From assembly GCF_005886875.1 (NCBI RefSeq), contig NZ_PNBY01000073.1:1-61900 (forward strand): a stretch of DNA of 61,900 nucleotides, given 5' to 3'. Position 1 is the first letter of the stretch; every line of letters starts with the position of its first letter. Of the stretch, positions 40,770 through 49,487 are shown piece by piece. This stretch comes from Pseudoalteromonas aurantia (GTDB lineage: Bacteria; Pseudomonadota; Gammaproteobacteria; Enterobacterales; Alteromonadaceae). Below the pieces are notes generated by a model. It had not been told where the DNA came from and did no database searches. It saw only the letters and a list, made by a program, of their open reading frames with translations. The translations under genes were made by a program, and so were the position numbers.

Positions 40770-42242
40770 ATGCTTAATCCTTTTGATATCGTAATTTTTG
40801 GTGGAGGTGGTGATTTAGCTTTACGTAAATTATTACCAGCTATGTATCGAGCATATCAAGAAGGGAACCTGCCAAAGGGCTCTCGTATTCTGCCAACTGT
40901 TCGAGAAGAAAATAAACAAAAAGAATACATCGAAACAGCGCATCAAGCGCTTCAGTCTTTTTTGAGCGCGGGAGAGTTTAACGAAAAAGATTGGCAAGCC
41001 TTTTCTGAGTTTTTGGTGCCCGTTGTGGTTAATGTCACTGACATTGATGATAATTGGGACAAATTAAAAGCAATTTTAGATGAAGATGCCAGTGATAAGT
41101 CACGGGTCTTTTATTTGTCTTTACCGCCAGCAGTCTATGGACGATGCTGTGAAATATTGTCACTTAAAGCGCTCATCACTGATACATCTCGTGTTGTTGT
41201 AGAAAAGCCAATTGGTTACTGCGGTGAGTCTGCTGAAGAAATAAATGGCAAAATTGCACAGTTCTTTAGTGAAGAGCAAATCTTCCGTATTGACCATTAC
41301 TTAGGTAAAGAAACAGTACAAAATTTAATGGCCCTACGTTTTTCTAACGCCTTGTTTGAAAACTTATGGGATGCAAAGTCTATTGATAATATTCAAATCA
41401 GTATTTCAGAAACTGTAGGCTTAGAAGCACGGGCTGGCTTTTATGATAAGGCCGGTGCGTTAAGAGATATGGTTCAGAATCACTTATTACAATTATTGTG
41501 CTTAGTGGCAATGGAGTCTCCTCATAAGCTTAATGCCAGTAGTATTCGTACCGAAAAGCTTAAAGTATTAGAAGCATTACGCCCATTAGTTGACGCGGAT
41601 GTAGATAATAATATTGTTCGTGGGCAGTACGTTCCTGGTGATTTACAAGGGAAATTAGTACCTGGTTATTTAGAGGAGCTAGGCGAGGGTTCAAGTATCA
41701 CTGAGACGTTTGTCGCTATTCGTGCCCATATTGATAACTGGCGTTGGTCAGGCGTGCCATTCTATCTACGCACAGGTAAGCGCATGAACAAACGCTGTGC
41801 AGAGATTGTAGTTGAATATAAGCCGGTTTCACACAATGTATACGATGACTCTGTTGGCCCAATTCAACCAAACCGTTTAGTGATCCGTTTGCAGCCTGAA
41901 GAAAGTATTCAGCTGACTTTAATGTCTAAACGCCTAGACAATTTGGAGATGCAACTAGAGCCTGTAACATTGAATATTGAATTGAGTGAACAGTATAAAA
42001 ATGGTTTTCACTCAGATGCTTATAAGCGTTTAATGTTAGATGCCGCGGCAAATAACCCAGCGCTGTTTATTCATCGTCACGAGGTAAGACAAGCGTGGCA
42101 GTGGATTGATCCAATTGTTGCACGTTGGCAAGAAAAAGGTGCTCCAGCATTGTATCGCGCGGGTTCTTGGGGCCCTGAAGGTGCTGATGAGCTGTTAGCA
42201 GAAAGTGGTCATGTGTGGTTTAACGCAGGGGAGCAAGTCTAA
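40770..42242 (+). CDS. zwf: Glucose-6-phosphate 1-dehydrogenase
   Basis: Zwf oxidises glucose-6-P to 6-phosphogluconolactone and makes NADPH. The 490 residues match E. coli (491). The coenzyme motif FGGGGDLALRKLLPA and the active-site RIDHYLGKETVQNL are present. Its stop overlaps the pgl ATG by one base (TAATG). No edd/eda genes follow, unlike many related zwf operons. Confidence 0.97.
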   Translation: MLNPFDIVIFGGGGDLALRKLLPAMYRAYQEGNLPKGSRILPTVREENKQKEYIETAHQALQSFLSAGEFNEKDWQAFSEFLVPVVVNVTDIDDNWDKLKAILDEDASDKSRVFYLSLPPAVYGRCCEILSLKALITDTSRVVVEKPIGYCGESAEEINGKIAQFFSEEQIFRIDHYLGKETVQNLMALRFSNALFENLWDAKSIDNIQISISETVGLEARAGFYDKAGALRDMVQNHLLQLLCLVAMESPHKLNASSIRTEKLKVLEALRPLVDADVDNNIVRGQYVPGDLQGKLVPGYLEELGEGSSITETFVAIRAHIDNWRWSGVPFYLRTGKRMNKRCAEIVVEYKPVSHNVYDDSVGPIQPNRLVIRLQPEESIQLTLMSKRLDNLEMQLEPVTLNIELSEQYKNGFHSDAYKRLMLDAAANNPALFIHRHEVRQAWQWIDPIVARWQEKGAPALYRAGSWGPEGADELLAESGHVWFNAGEQV

Positions 42243-42949
42243 TGGCAAATATTGTGGAACGTATATTTGAATCTAAAGCTCAAATGACAGAAGCTTTAGC
42301 ATCTTTGCTTGAAGCAGGTATTGCCAACGGTATTAAGCAAGATGGAAAAGCGTTGGTTATGGTATCAGGAGGGTCATCTCCTGCACCTGCCTATAAATAT
42401 CTATCAGACTTACCTCTAGAATGGGATAAGGTTTCAATTGCAATGGTTGATGAGCGTTGGGTGGAACCTAACCACGCAAAGTCAAATGAAGCGTTTATTC
42501 ATGAGACCTTACTGCAAAACAAAGCGGCTGGCACACACTTTACTGCGATGAAAAACGTTGCTAGCTCTGCTATCGATGGGCATGCACACTGTGAAGAAGC
42601 TTATAATGCCTTGAAAATACCAGATGTGACGATTCTAGGAATGGGGCCAGATGGACATACCGCTTCTTTGTTCCCGAATGCACAGGGTCTCGAGCATGGT
42701 TTAAAGACGTCAAATATTGTTTGCCCTATAAACGCAATAGAAAGTGAAGTGACGGGCAGTATTACTGAGCGTATGAGCTTAACCTTACACGGAATTACTC
42801 GCTCAAAAGAGGTGGTATTACTTATCAGTGGCGAAGAAAAACGTGCTATGTATGAGCAAGCGAAAACTCATGGTTCAGAGTTTGATATACCGTTAAGAGC
42901 CGTACTTAATCACCCAGATATTACCCTCTCGGTATTTTGGTGCCCTTAA
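42242..42949 (+). CDS. pgl: 6-phosphogluconolactonase (DevB type)
   Basis: Pgl hydrolyses the lactone made by Zwf. The 235 residues contain VSGGSSPAPAYKYL, VDERWVEPNHAKSNE and GMGPDGHTASLFPN, which mark the SOL/DevB lactonases related to NagB. It is translationally coupled to zwf. A 47-base hairpin lies just downstream. Confidence 0.95.
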   Translation: MANIVERIFESKAQMTEALASLLEAGIANGIKQDGKALVMVSGGSSPAPAYKYLSDLPLEWDKVSIAMVDERWVEPNHAKSNEAFIHETLLQNKAAGTHFTAMKNVASSAIDGHAHCEEAYNALKIPDVTILGMGPDGHTASLFPNAQGLEHGLKTSNIVCPINAIESEVTGSITERMSLTLHGITRSKEVVLLISGEEKRAMYEQAKTHGSEFDIPLRAVLNHPDITLSVFWCP

Positions 42950-42960
42950 TGTGCAGTTGA

Positions 42961-43007
42961 TAGTATTAGCCTAATTGCCCACCTTAGGTGAGCTTAGGCT
43001 AATACTA
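42961..43007 (+). terminator. Long hairpin downstream of pgl
   Basis: Perfect 14-base arms TAGTATTAGCCTAA and TTAGGCTAATACTA enclose an inner CACC/GGTG stem. No T-run follows. It lies about 10 bases after the pgl stop. Confidence 0.5.
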
Positions 43008-43245
43008 CGGTTAATAAAAAAGCTTTAATCTCTCTAGCCTACCCAAAAATCATTTTCGTAACCCTGTACTTTATTTCAAGACAAAAAATCTCTTTAGGAA
43101 TTTGCTATTCCCTATTTCTGTAAAAAGATAAATATTGATAACTCATGCACTTGCCTGTATGTACCGTAATTAAAGGTATCTCGATAGAAATAGCTATGTA
43201 TATTTTTATTAAATTACTGGACATAGTGTACATGAAAATCTATAA

Positions 43246-43259
43246 TGACAGCGTTGTCA
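43246..43259. promoter_or_regulatory. NagR-type operator 1 before the TonB receptor
   Basis: TGACAGCGTTGTCA with flanking AA and TT, about 370 bases before the receptor start. Confidence 0.75.
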
Positions 43260-43557
43260 TTGAGAATGGTTATCACCCTTGAACACTTCTGCCAAAGTTT
43301 TCATTACCAATGAGCTACGTTTATCCATACCGAGCCTTCTATAATTGAACGCTATAAAGTCCCCAATTTAACTAATTTAGTACTGCGCGCCCTTCAATTT
43401 ATGGTATATTTGCCTCGATTTTTGTAACAAATTATCTTTAGTGAATTTCAAAGTTCAATTAAACCAATTACTTAGGCTTTTTGTTGGTTGTTTTTTGTCT
43501 AATATGACAAAAAAGATGTAGCGAATTTGTAATTTACGGTGTATGTTTGTTATTAGA

Positions 43558-43571
43558 TGACAGCGTTGTCA
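43558..43571. promoter_or_regulatory. NagR-type operator 2 before the TonB receptor
   Basis: TGACAGCGTTGTCA, 55 bases before the receptor start. It probably lies within the promoter or transcript start region, where binding would repress. Confidence 0.8.
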
Positions 43572-43626
43572 TCATCACTGGGCAGAAGTGATTAAAAAAC
43601 CAACAATATGATTCAAGGGGAATCCT

Positions 43627-46350
43627 GTGTTAGCTAATAATTTTAAGAAAAGCTTACTAGCTTTAAATGTCGGCCTTATATTGAGTGCTGGCGCTTCAGG
43701 CGTAGCTTATGCTGCTGATGAAAATAAAGTTCAAGAAGACGTAGAAGTAATTGAAGTACGTGGTATTCGCCGTTCATTAGAAGCTGCGATTAATACTAAA
43801 CGCTTTGCAAACTCGGTTGTTGATGCTGTTTCAGCTGAAGATGTAGGTAAATTCCCTGACAGTGATGTTGGTGAAGCGCTTGGTCGTATATCCGGTGTGT
43901 CTGTTGGTCGACAGTTTGGCCAAGGTCAGCAGGTTTCAATCCGTGGTGCATCAGCACAACTTACAAGAACATTACTAAATGGTCATACTGTTGCATCGAC
44001 GAATTGGTATGATCAACAAGCGATTGATAGAAGCTTCAATTATTCACTAATGCCATCAGAGATGGTTGGTGGAATTGATGTTTATAAATCATCTCAAGCA
44101 GACCTTCCAGAAGGTGGTGTTGGTGGTGTTATCATCGTTAAATCACGTAAGCCATTAGATTTAGATGCCAATACAGTGTTTGGTAGTGTTAAATTTGACT
44201 ACGGTTCAGTATCTGAGAAGTGGGACCCTGAGGTTTCTGGTCTTTATAGCTGGAAAAATGATGATGAGAATTTTGGTGCGTTAGTCGCATTGTCTCGTAA
44301 AGACACTGAGTATCAGCGTCGCGGTACAGAAACAATCATCAACTGGGGTGGTGCCGTTGCACCGTCTGTATTCAAACAGGAACGTGAGCGTACAGCTGCA
44401 AATATTGCTTTACAATATGCACCATCAGATGAGCTTGAGTTTGGCTTAAACTACACGTCATTAGACTTACAAGCGGATAACATCAACTCTTCATTATTTA
44501 TGTTCTCACAAGGCGCTGACGCGGCACGTTGGATCCCATTTGGGGATAGATACAGCGATGGTGGTGGTACAGAAAACCCTGTTGATGGTCCTTTAGGTAA
44601 CATGCCTACGTGTGAGCAAGTTAACGCAGCTGACCAATGTGTTAAAACAACACTAGACAGCTTAGCTGGTGGTAGTTGGGGACAGACTTGGGTTCGTGAT
44701 GCAGAAATGAATTCAAAGACTCTTGAATTAAATGGTAAATATACAGGCGATGGCTTTGAAGCTGATGGCCGTATTGGTACTACTAAGTCAGAAGGTGGTA
44801 CTAACTTTACAGCAGCACAACGCGCAGGTATAGGTTTAGCATCTGATTTCGCTGGTGTATACGACGCAACTGGCAAAGTATATAACGTAGACACAGCTGT
44901 TAAGTCATGGACTCATGATGACTTTGTTAGTAACTTGGATTTACCCGGTTGGTCTATTAGAAGTCAGCCGAATACAGATGAAGAAACATTTGTTCAAGGT
45001 AATGTGAAGTTTTTTGTTGATTTCGGAGCAATAACCGCTATTAAAACAGGTTTTTCATATGCAGATCACTCTGTTGAAGAAAAGACTTTCTGGCCAAATC
45101 CTAGAGTAGCACCAACAGGCTTGATTGATGGTGTACCAGGTGACCTTTATTTAGATAGCCAATTACAATTAGGTCAGGGTTATATGTTCCCTGAAGCTGA
45201 CTATGGTGCGCTATTAGCACGAGCAAAAAGTGGCGTGGGTGAGATGGAGTTACTTCGTTCTGGTTATGGAACTATCGACGAAGAGAATGTAGCTGCTTAT
45301 GTCATGGCTGAGTTTGAAGCTGATGGTGTTCGTGGTAACTTCGGTCTGAGATATATCAGTACAGATGTTGAATCAGATTTTTATGCTGTAGATTTTGCCG
45401 GTATTGCCGCTGGAAATTATCTTGAAGGAGGCTCACTTGAAGGCCATCAAGCATATGAGACGACTCTATCGACAGAGAAAGCAAGCTATAACGATGTGTT
45501 ACCAAGTATTAACGTTGTTTTTGACTTATCAGATGAGTTGATCCTGCGTACTTCAGCAGCGCAAGTAATTGCCCGTCCAAATTATGCAAATATGTTCTCA
45601 CGTCAGGAACAAAATGGTTATAATGATGATATCGAATTAAATGAAGTATTATCAAAAGGTAGCCCAGCTTTAGAGCCATTTAAGGCGAGTCAGGCAGACT
45701 TAAGTTTAGAGTGGTATTATGACAGTAGTGCGCTTTTATCATTTACATATTTCATCAAGGATATTTCAACGTTTACAACTGCTGAGTTAATCCCTAATCA
45801 ACAGTTGGGTATAATTGATAACTTTGGTAATGATAACTGGACATTAAGTACTCAACAAAACTCAACGGGTGGAAAAATTGAAGGTTTCGAACTTCAATGG
45901 CAAAACTCGTTTGATAGCGGTTTTGGTTATGTAGCAAACTACACATTTGTAGATGCAACGGCGAAAGCAGGAAACTACGCAGATTTAGTTGCTCGTTTCT
46001 CTGATTCATCGAAGCATACTGTTAACTTAGTTGGCTACTATGAAGCTGACGATTTCACAGTTCGAGCTGCTTACAACTACCGTTCTGAGTATATGATCCG
46101 TGAAGGAGCTAAATTCTACGGAAACCGTATGCATGATGATTATGCAACGCTTGATTTATCTGCGACATACACTTTGTCAGAGTCTATTGGTTTCACATTT
46201 GAGGTAGTTAACCTTCTTGAAGAAGATAGTATTCAATACGGTGTAGCACCAGCAGAATCAGTGGTTAAAAATGACCTTAAAACTGGATACCCAGCTTGGT
46301 CATTTGAAGGCGAAAGACGTATTAAGGCGGGTGTAAACTTCCGCTTCTAA
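43627..46350 (+). CDS. TonB-dependent receptor, probable (chito)oligosaccharide uptake
   Basis: The 907 residues have a signal peptide (cleavage after GVAYA), a TonB-box-like VEVIEVRGIRRSLE, and a plug domain (VSAEDVGKFPDSDVGEALGRISGVSV, with VSIRGASAQLTRTLLNGH). A 22-strand barrel is expected, ending in KAGVNFRF with the terminal Phe of outer-membrane proteins. The sequence style is that of carbohydrate receptors in Alteromonadales and Caulobacter. Two nag-type operators upstream point to GlcNAc or chitin oligomers. A GTG start follows AAGGGGAA. A terminator separates it from the halogenase-like genes. Confidence 0.92.
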   Translation: MLANNFKKSLLALNVGLILSAGASGVAYAADENKVQEDVEVIEVRGIRRSLEAAINTKRFANSVVDAVSAEDVGKFPDSDVGEALGRISGVSVGRQFGQGQQVSIRGASAQLTRTLLNGHTVASTNWYDQQAIDRSFNYSLMPSEMVGGIDVYKSSQADLPEGGVGGVIIVKSRKPLDLDANTVFGSVKFDYGSVSEKWDPEVSGLYSWKNDDENFGALVALSRKDTEYQRRGTETIINWGGAVAPSVFKQERERTAANIALQYAPSDELEFGLNYTSLDLQADNINSSLFMFSQGADAARWIPFGDRYSDGGGTENPVDGPLGNMPTCEQVNAADQCVKTTLDSLAGGSWGQTWVRDAEMNSKTLELNGKYTGDGFEADGRIGTTKSEGGTNFTAAQRAGIGLASDFAGVYDATGKVYNVDTAVKSWTHDDFVSNLDLPGWSIRSQPNTDEETFVQGNVKFFVDFGAITAIKTGFSYADHSVEEKTFWPNPRVAPTGLIDGVPGDLYLDSQLQLGQGYMFPEADYGALLARAKSGVGEMELLRSGYGTIDEENVAAYVMAEFEADGVRGNFGLRYISTDVESDFYAVDFAGIAAGNYLEGGSLEGHQAYETTLSTEKASYNDVLPSINVVFDLSDELILRTSAAQVIARPNYANMFSRQEQNGYNDDIELNEVLSKGSPALEPFKASQADLSLEWYYDSSALLSFTYFIKDISTFTTAELIPNQQLGIIDNFGNDNWTLSTQQNSTGGKIEGFELQWQNSFDSGFGYVANYTFVDATAKAGNYADLVARFSDSSKHTVNLVGYYEADDFTVRAAYNYRSEYMIREGAKFYGNRMHDDYATLDLSATYTLSESIGFTFEVVNLLEEDSIQYGVAPAESVVKNDLKTGYPAWSFEGERRIKAGVNFRF

Positions 46351-46366
46351 GAAGTTGATTAGTTAG

Positions 46367-46393
46367 AAAAGCCCAGCATATGCTGGGCTTTTT
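46367..46393 (+). terminator. Terminator after the TonB receptor
   Basis: AAAAGCCCAGCA and TGCTGGGCTTTTT flank a 2-base centre. It lies 25 bases before the first halogenase-like gene, so read-through would set a lower expression level downstream. Confidence 0.85.
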
Positions 46394-46417
46394 AGCTTTA
46401 AATTTGGGGAAGTATCT

Positions 46418-47953
46418 ATGTATTCAATTACTATTGTTGGTGGTGGGACTGCTGGGTGGATGACAGCTGTGTTGTTAAACCAAACATACAATAAATTTGA
46501 TAGATTAGTATCTATACAAGTGGTAGAAAGCCCAGATGTAGATATTGTAGGTGTTGGAGAGGCAACAGTCCCTGCAATAAAAGATTTTTTACAAGTCGTT
46601 GGAATAGACGAAGCTGACTTTATTAAGCATACGAATGCGACACTGAAGACGGGTATTATATTTAAGAATTGGTGTGTGCCAAATGAGGATGGGTCGTTGC
46701 ATTCTTATATGCACCCTTTTGACCAAGAGCGAGTCGAAAAAAGACTCGACGTTGCAACTTCTTGGTTATTGTCCTCTAGAGCTCAGGGTTATGACGAATC
46801 CGTTTCATTATCTTTTTCATTAGCTAAAGATAACCTGACACCTAAACCCTTTAATAGCAAACCATACCAAGGCCTGGTTGGGTATAGCTTTCATTTGGAT
46901 GCTCGTTTATTCGGTCAATACTTACGTGACTATGCAACGAGTAAAGGTGTATCTCGAATTGAGGCACATGTGGAAAAAGTAAATGCCAGAGATGGAAAGA
47001 TTACCTCCTTGGTGACCGATGGCTATGAGATTAGATCTGAATTATTTATTGATTGCACTGGGTTTCAAGGGTTATTAATATCTGAACTTGAATCAGATAG
47101 TAATTGGCAGAGTTATCAAGATGTCTTACTTTGTGATAAAGCGGTGACTATTCAACGCCCTCATAAACCAGGCTACACTCCAAAAAGTTACACAGTTTCA
47201 CACGCTTTGAACGCTGGGTGGTCATGGCGAATCGATTTACAAAATCGTACTGGTCATGGTTATGTATATTCAAGTAAGTACCTTGAACCTGATGCCGCAG
47301 AGTCTGAATTTAGAGCTCATTTAGGTCTCGATGAGAGCGACAGATTCAATCATATTGATATGCGTGTGGGGCGCCGAAAGCAACAATGGATAGGAAATTG
47401 TGTCGCGATAGGTTTGTCGAGTGGCTTTATTGAGCCACTCGAGTCGACAGGTTTACATTTAATATATCTTGCAGCACGTTTTGTCGCGTTACATTACAAC
47501 TTTGAGCAAAATAATGATGTTGTTATTGGCAATTATAATAAAACAATGTGCAAAACGTATGATGAATTAAAGGATTTTATCGTATTGCATTATGTATTAA
47601 GTGATAGGACTGATTCTGATTTTTGGTGTGATGTTTCGAAAACTTTAGATGGGTGCTCTACATTAAAGTCGAGATTAGCAGTATGGAAACACAAGGTTTG
47701 TGAATATTTTGATGTCTCTGATTCTACCTCTCATATGTTTAGTGATGTAAGTTATAGGTATATTTTATATGGTATGAAATATTACCCTGAACTTGCTGTT
47801 CCGTTCAAACCTGGAGAGTTTGATGAAGTATTTGATTACCTTGACAATAGGAAAGCGCAAGTTTGTAGTCATGTAATGAGCCATAAGGCCTATTTACAAG
47901 ATATTTCAGGTAAGAGTGGTTTTGTATCGATAGATATGAGTAAGGGGAAGTAG
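46418..47953 (+). CDS. Flavin-dependent tryptophan-halogenase-like protein 1
   Basis: The 511 residues carry the FAD motif VGGGTAGWMTA at about 7-17 and GVGEATVPAI. Lys77 (NATLKTGI) corresponds to the catalytic Lys79 of PrnA. E342-S343-T344-G345 (FIEPLESTG) corresponds to its catalytic Glu and chloride loop. The diagnostic WxWxIP box reads WSWRID (268-273), so the Pro is lost. Such proteins beside TonB receptors in marine bacteria have no proven halogenation. A carbohydrate-linked oxidative role is possible. The next gene starts 1 base later. Confidence 0.87.
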   Translation: MYSITIVGGGTAGWMTAVLLNQTYNKFDRLVSIQVVESPDVDIVGVGEATVPAIKDFLQVVGIDEADFIKHTNATLKTGIIFKNWCVPNEDGSLHSYMHPFDQERVEKRLDVATSWLLSSRAQGYDESVSLSFSLAKDNLTPKPFNSKPYQGLVGYSFHLDARLFGQYLRDYATSKGVSRIEAHVEKVNARDGKITSLVTDGYEIRSELFIDCTGFQGLLISELESDSNWQSYQDVLLCDKAVTIQRPHKPGYTPKSYTVSHALNAGWSWRIDLQNRTGHGYVYSSKYLEPDAAESEFRAHLGLDESDRFNHIDMRVGRRKQQWIGNCVAIGLSSGFIEPLESTGLHLIYLAARFVALHYNFEQNNDVVIGNYNKTMCKTYDELKDFIVLHYVLSDRTDSDFWCDVSKTLDGCSTLKSRLAVWKHKVCEYFDVSDSTSHMFSDVSYRYILYGMKYYPELAVPFKPGEFDEVFDYLDNRKAQVCSHVMSHKAYLQDISGKSGFVSIDMSKGK

Positions 47954-47954
47954 C

Positions 47955-49478
47955 TTGGATATTAACAGGTATGTAGTGGTCGGTGGCGGCACCGCAGGTT
48001 GGATTAGTGCAAGCTTGCTTGCAAAAAAGCTAAAAGGAGATCCTACCAAAACGGTGACTATTATTGAGTCACCTAACATCCCTATTATTGGAGTTGGAGA
48101 GGGAACTGTTCCATCGATTAGAGAAACCCTGCGTAAAATTGGAATCTCAGAAAGAGATTTATTCGTTCATTGCGATGCGACCTTTAAACAGTCAATTAAG
48201 TTCACCAATTGGTTAGATAATTCAATACATGGTAAATATAATAGCTACCACCACCTGTTTGATTACCCCTTTCCATTTGGTGATAACTTATGCCCTTATT
48301 GGCACAACGATCAATCTTCTGATTTTGCTGAAATGGTCTCAATTCAACAGCATACAGCTGAAAGCATGCGAGCACCAAAAGATATGGTACATAGAGAATT
48401 CGAGGGTGTATCCGATTATGCTTACCACTTTGACGCGCATAAATTTGCAGTGTTATTAAAGCGCAATGCTATTGATAATTTAGGAATTGAGTACATTCAA
48501 GATAATGTAACGGATGTGCGATTAGGCACTGAAAATTTGATTGAAGCTATTGTACTCGAACAATGTGGAGACAAGAATTTTGACTTTTATGTCGATTGCT
48601 CTGGCTTTTCAAGTATTTTATTGGGAGGGAGTTTAGAAATTCCCTTTATAGATAAAAAAGATGTGATTTTCTCAAATCGTGCTCTTACAGTTCAGGTTCC
48701 TGAGGAGGAGAGTGTTATACCACCCTATACAATATCCACAGCGCATAAGGCCGGGTGGGTCTGGGATATTGCTTTATCTAGAAGAAGAGGCGTTGGCTTT
48801 GTATTTAGTGATCACTTCATGGCACAAGACCAAGCCTACCAAAAACTAGAAAGGTACGTTGGTAGATCATTAGATTCGCTCAATGTTAGAGCAATAAAAA
48901 TGAAAATAGGCCACCGGAAAAAAGCATGGCATAAAAATTGTGTTGCCATTGGTTTATCTCAAGGCTTTGTTGAGCCACTAGAGGCAACAGCAATTTTGAT
49001 ATCAGATTTCTCTGCTAACTTTTTGTGCAATAAATTACCTCATAATACTTCTGAGTTGCCCGTATTAGAAAAACGTTTCAATAACGCTGTTATTTATACT
49101 TGGGAGCGTGTAATTGATTTTGTTAAGCTCCACTATTGTATCTCCGATAGGCAGGACAGTGATTTTTGGATAGAAAACCGTAACACAAATTCCATTCCTG
49201 ACTCATTACTTGAAAAGTTATCATTATGGAAGCACTCTTACCCAACAAAAGATGACTTTTTCTCTAAGTTTGAAGTCTTTGATATTGAAAATTACTTATA
49301 TATTTTGTGTGGAATGAAGTACGGCTTTACAAAACGGCTTTTAGACCCTCAAGCGATGGATAGGTATGGAGAGCAGGTTGTAAAAGTATTAATGGCTGCG
49401 AAAGAGCAGCAAAAATTATTACCTGATCAGCGCGCTTTATTAAAAAAATTGAAATTACATGGGTTTCCCAGTATTTAA
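47955..49478 (+). CDS. Flavin-dependent tryptophan-halogenase-like protein 2
   Basis: The 507 residues are a paralogue of the preceding protein. A TTG start follows AGGGGAAG. The FAD motif VGGGTAGWISA and Lys78 (DATFKQSI) are kept. The chloride loop reads E343-A344-T345-A346 (FVEPLEATA) where halogenases have E-S-T-G, and WxWxIP reads WVWDIA (268-273). Loss of the Ser and Gly suggests that it does not bind chloride normally. It is translationally linked to copy 1, perhaps forming a heterodimer. Confidence 0.87.
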   Translation: MDINRYVVVGGGTAGWISASLLAKKLKGDPTKTVTIIESPNIPIIGVGEGTVPSIRETLRKIGISERDLFVHCDATFKQSIKFTNWLDNSIHGKYNSYHHLFDYPFPFGDNLCPYWHNDQSSDFAEMVSIQQHTAESMRAPKDMVHREFEGVSDYAYHFDAHKFAVLLKRNAIDNLGIEYIQDNVTDVRLGTENLIEAIVLEQCGDKNFDFYVDCSGFSSILLGGSLEIPFIDKKDVIFSNRALTVQVPEEESVIPPYTISTAHKAGWVWDIALSRRRGVGFVFSDHFMAQDQAYQKLERYVGRSLDSLNVRAIKMKIGHRKKAWHKNCVAIGLSQGFVEPLEATAILISDFSANFLCNKLPHNTSELPVLEKRFNNAVIYTWERVIDFVKLHYCISDRQDSDFWIENRNTNSIPDSLLEKLSLWKHSYPTKDDFFSKFEVFDIENYLYILCGMKYGFTKRLLDPQAMDRYGEQVVKVLMAAKEQQKLLPDQRALLKKLKLHGFPSI

Positions 49479-49487
49479 TAATGGAAA

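Larger units (their letters stand above)
42950..43626. other. Intergenic region between pgl and the TonB receptor
   Basis: These 677 bases contain no convincing gene. They hold a long hairpin (42961-43007) and two nag-type operators (43246-43259 and 43558-43571), 312 bases apart. The wide operator spacing could allow a repression loop by a tetrameric LacI protein; this is inference. Confidence 0.65.

Noticed and set aside
44451..44894. 147-codon open frame on the minus strand inside the TonB receptor
   Set aside because: It is antisense to a clearly coding receptor, has no ribosome site or family features, and its composition follows the codon pattern of the other strand.
46418..49478. Halogenated secondary-metabolite gene cluster
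   Set aside because: There are no synthetase, polyketide or flavin reductase genes, and the neighbours are TonB receptor, SapC and cupin genes, pointing to nutrient uptake instead.
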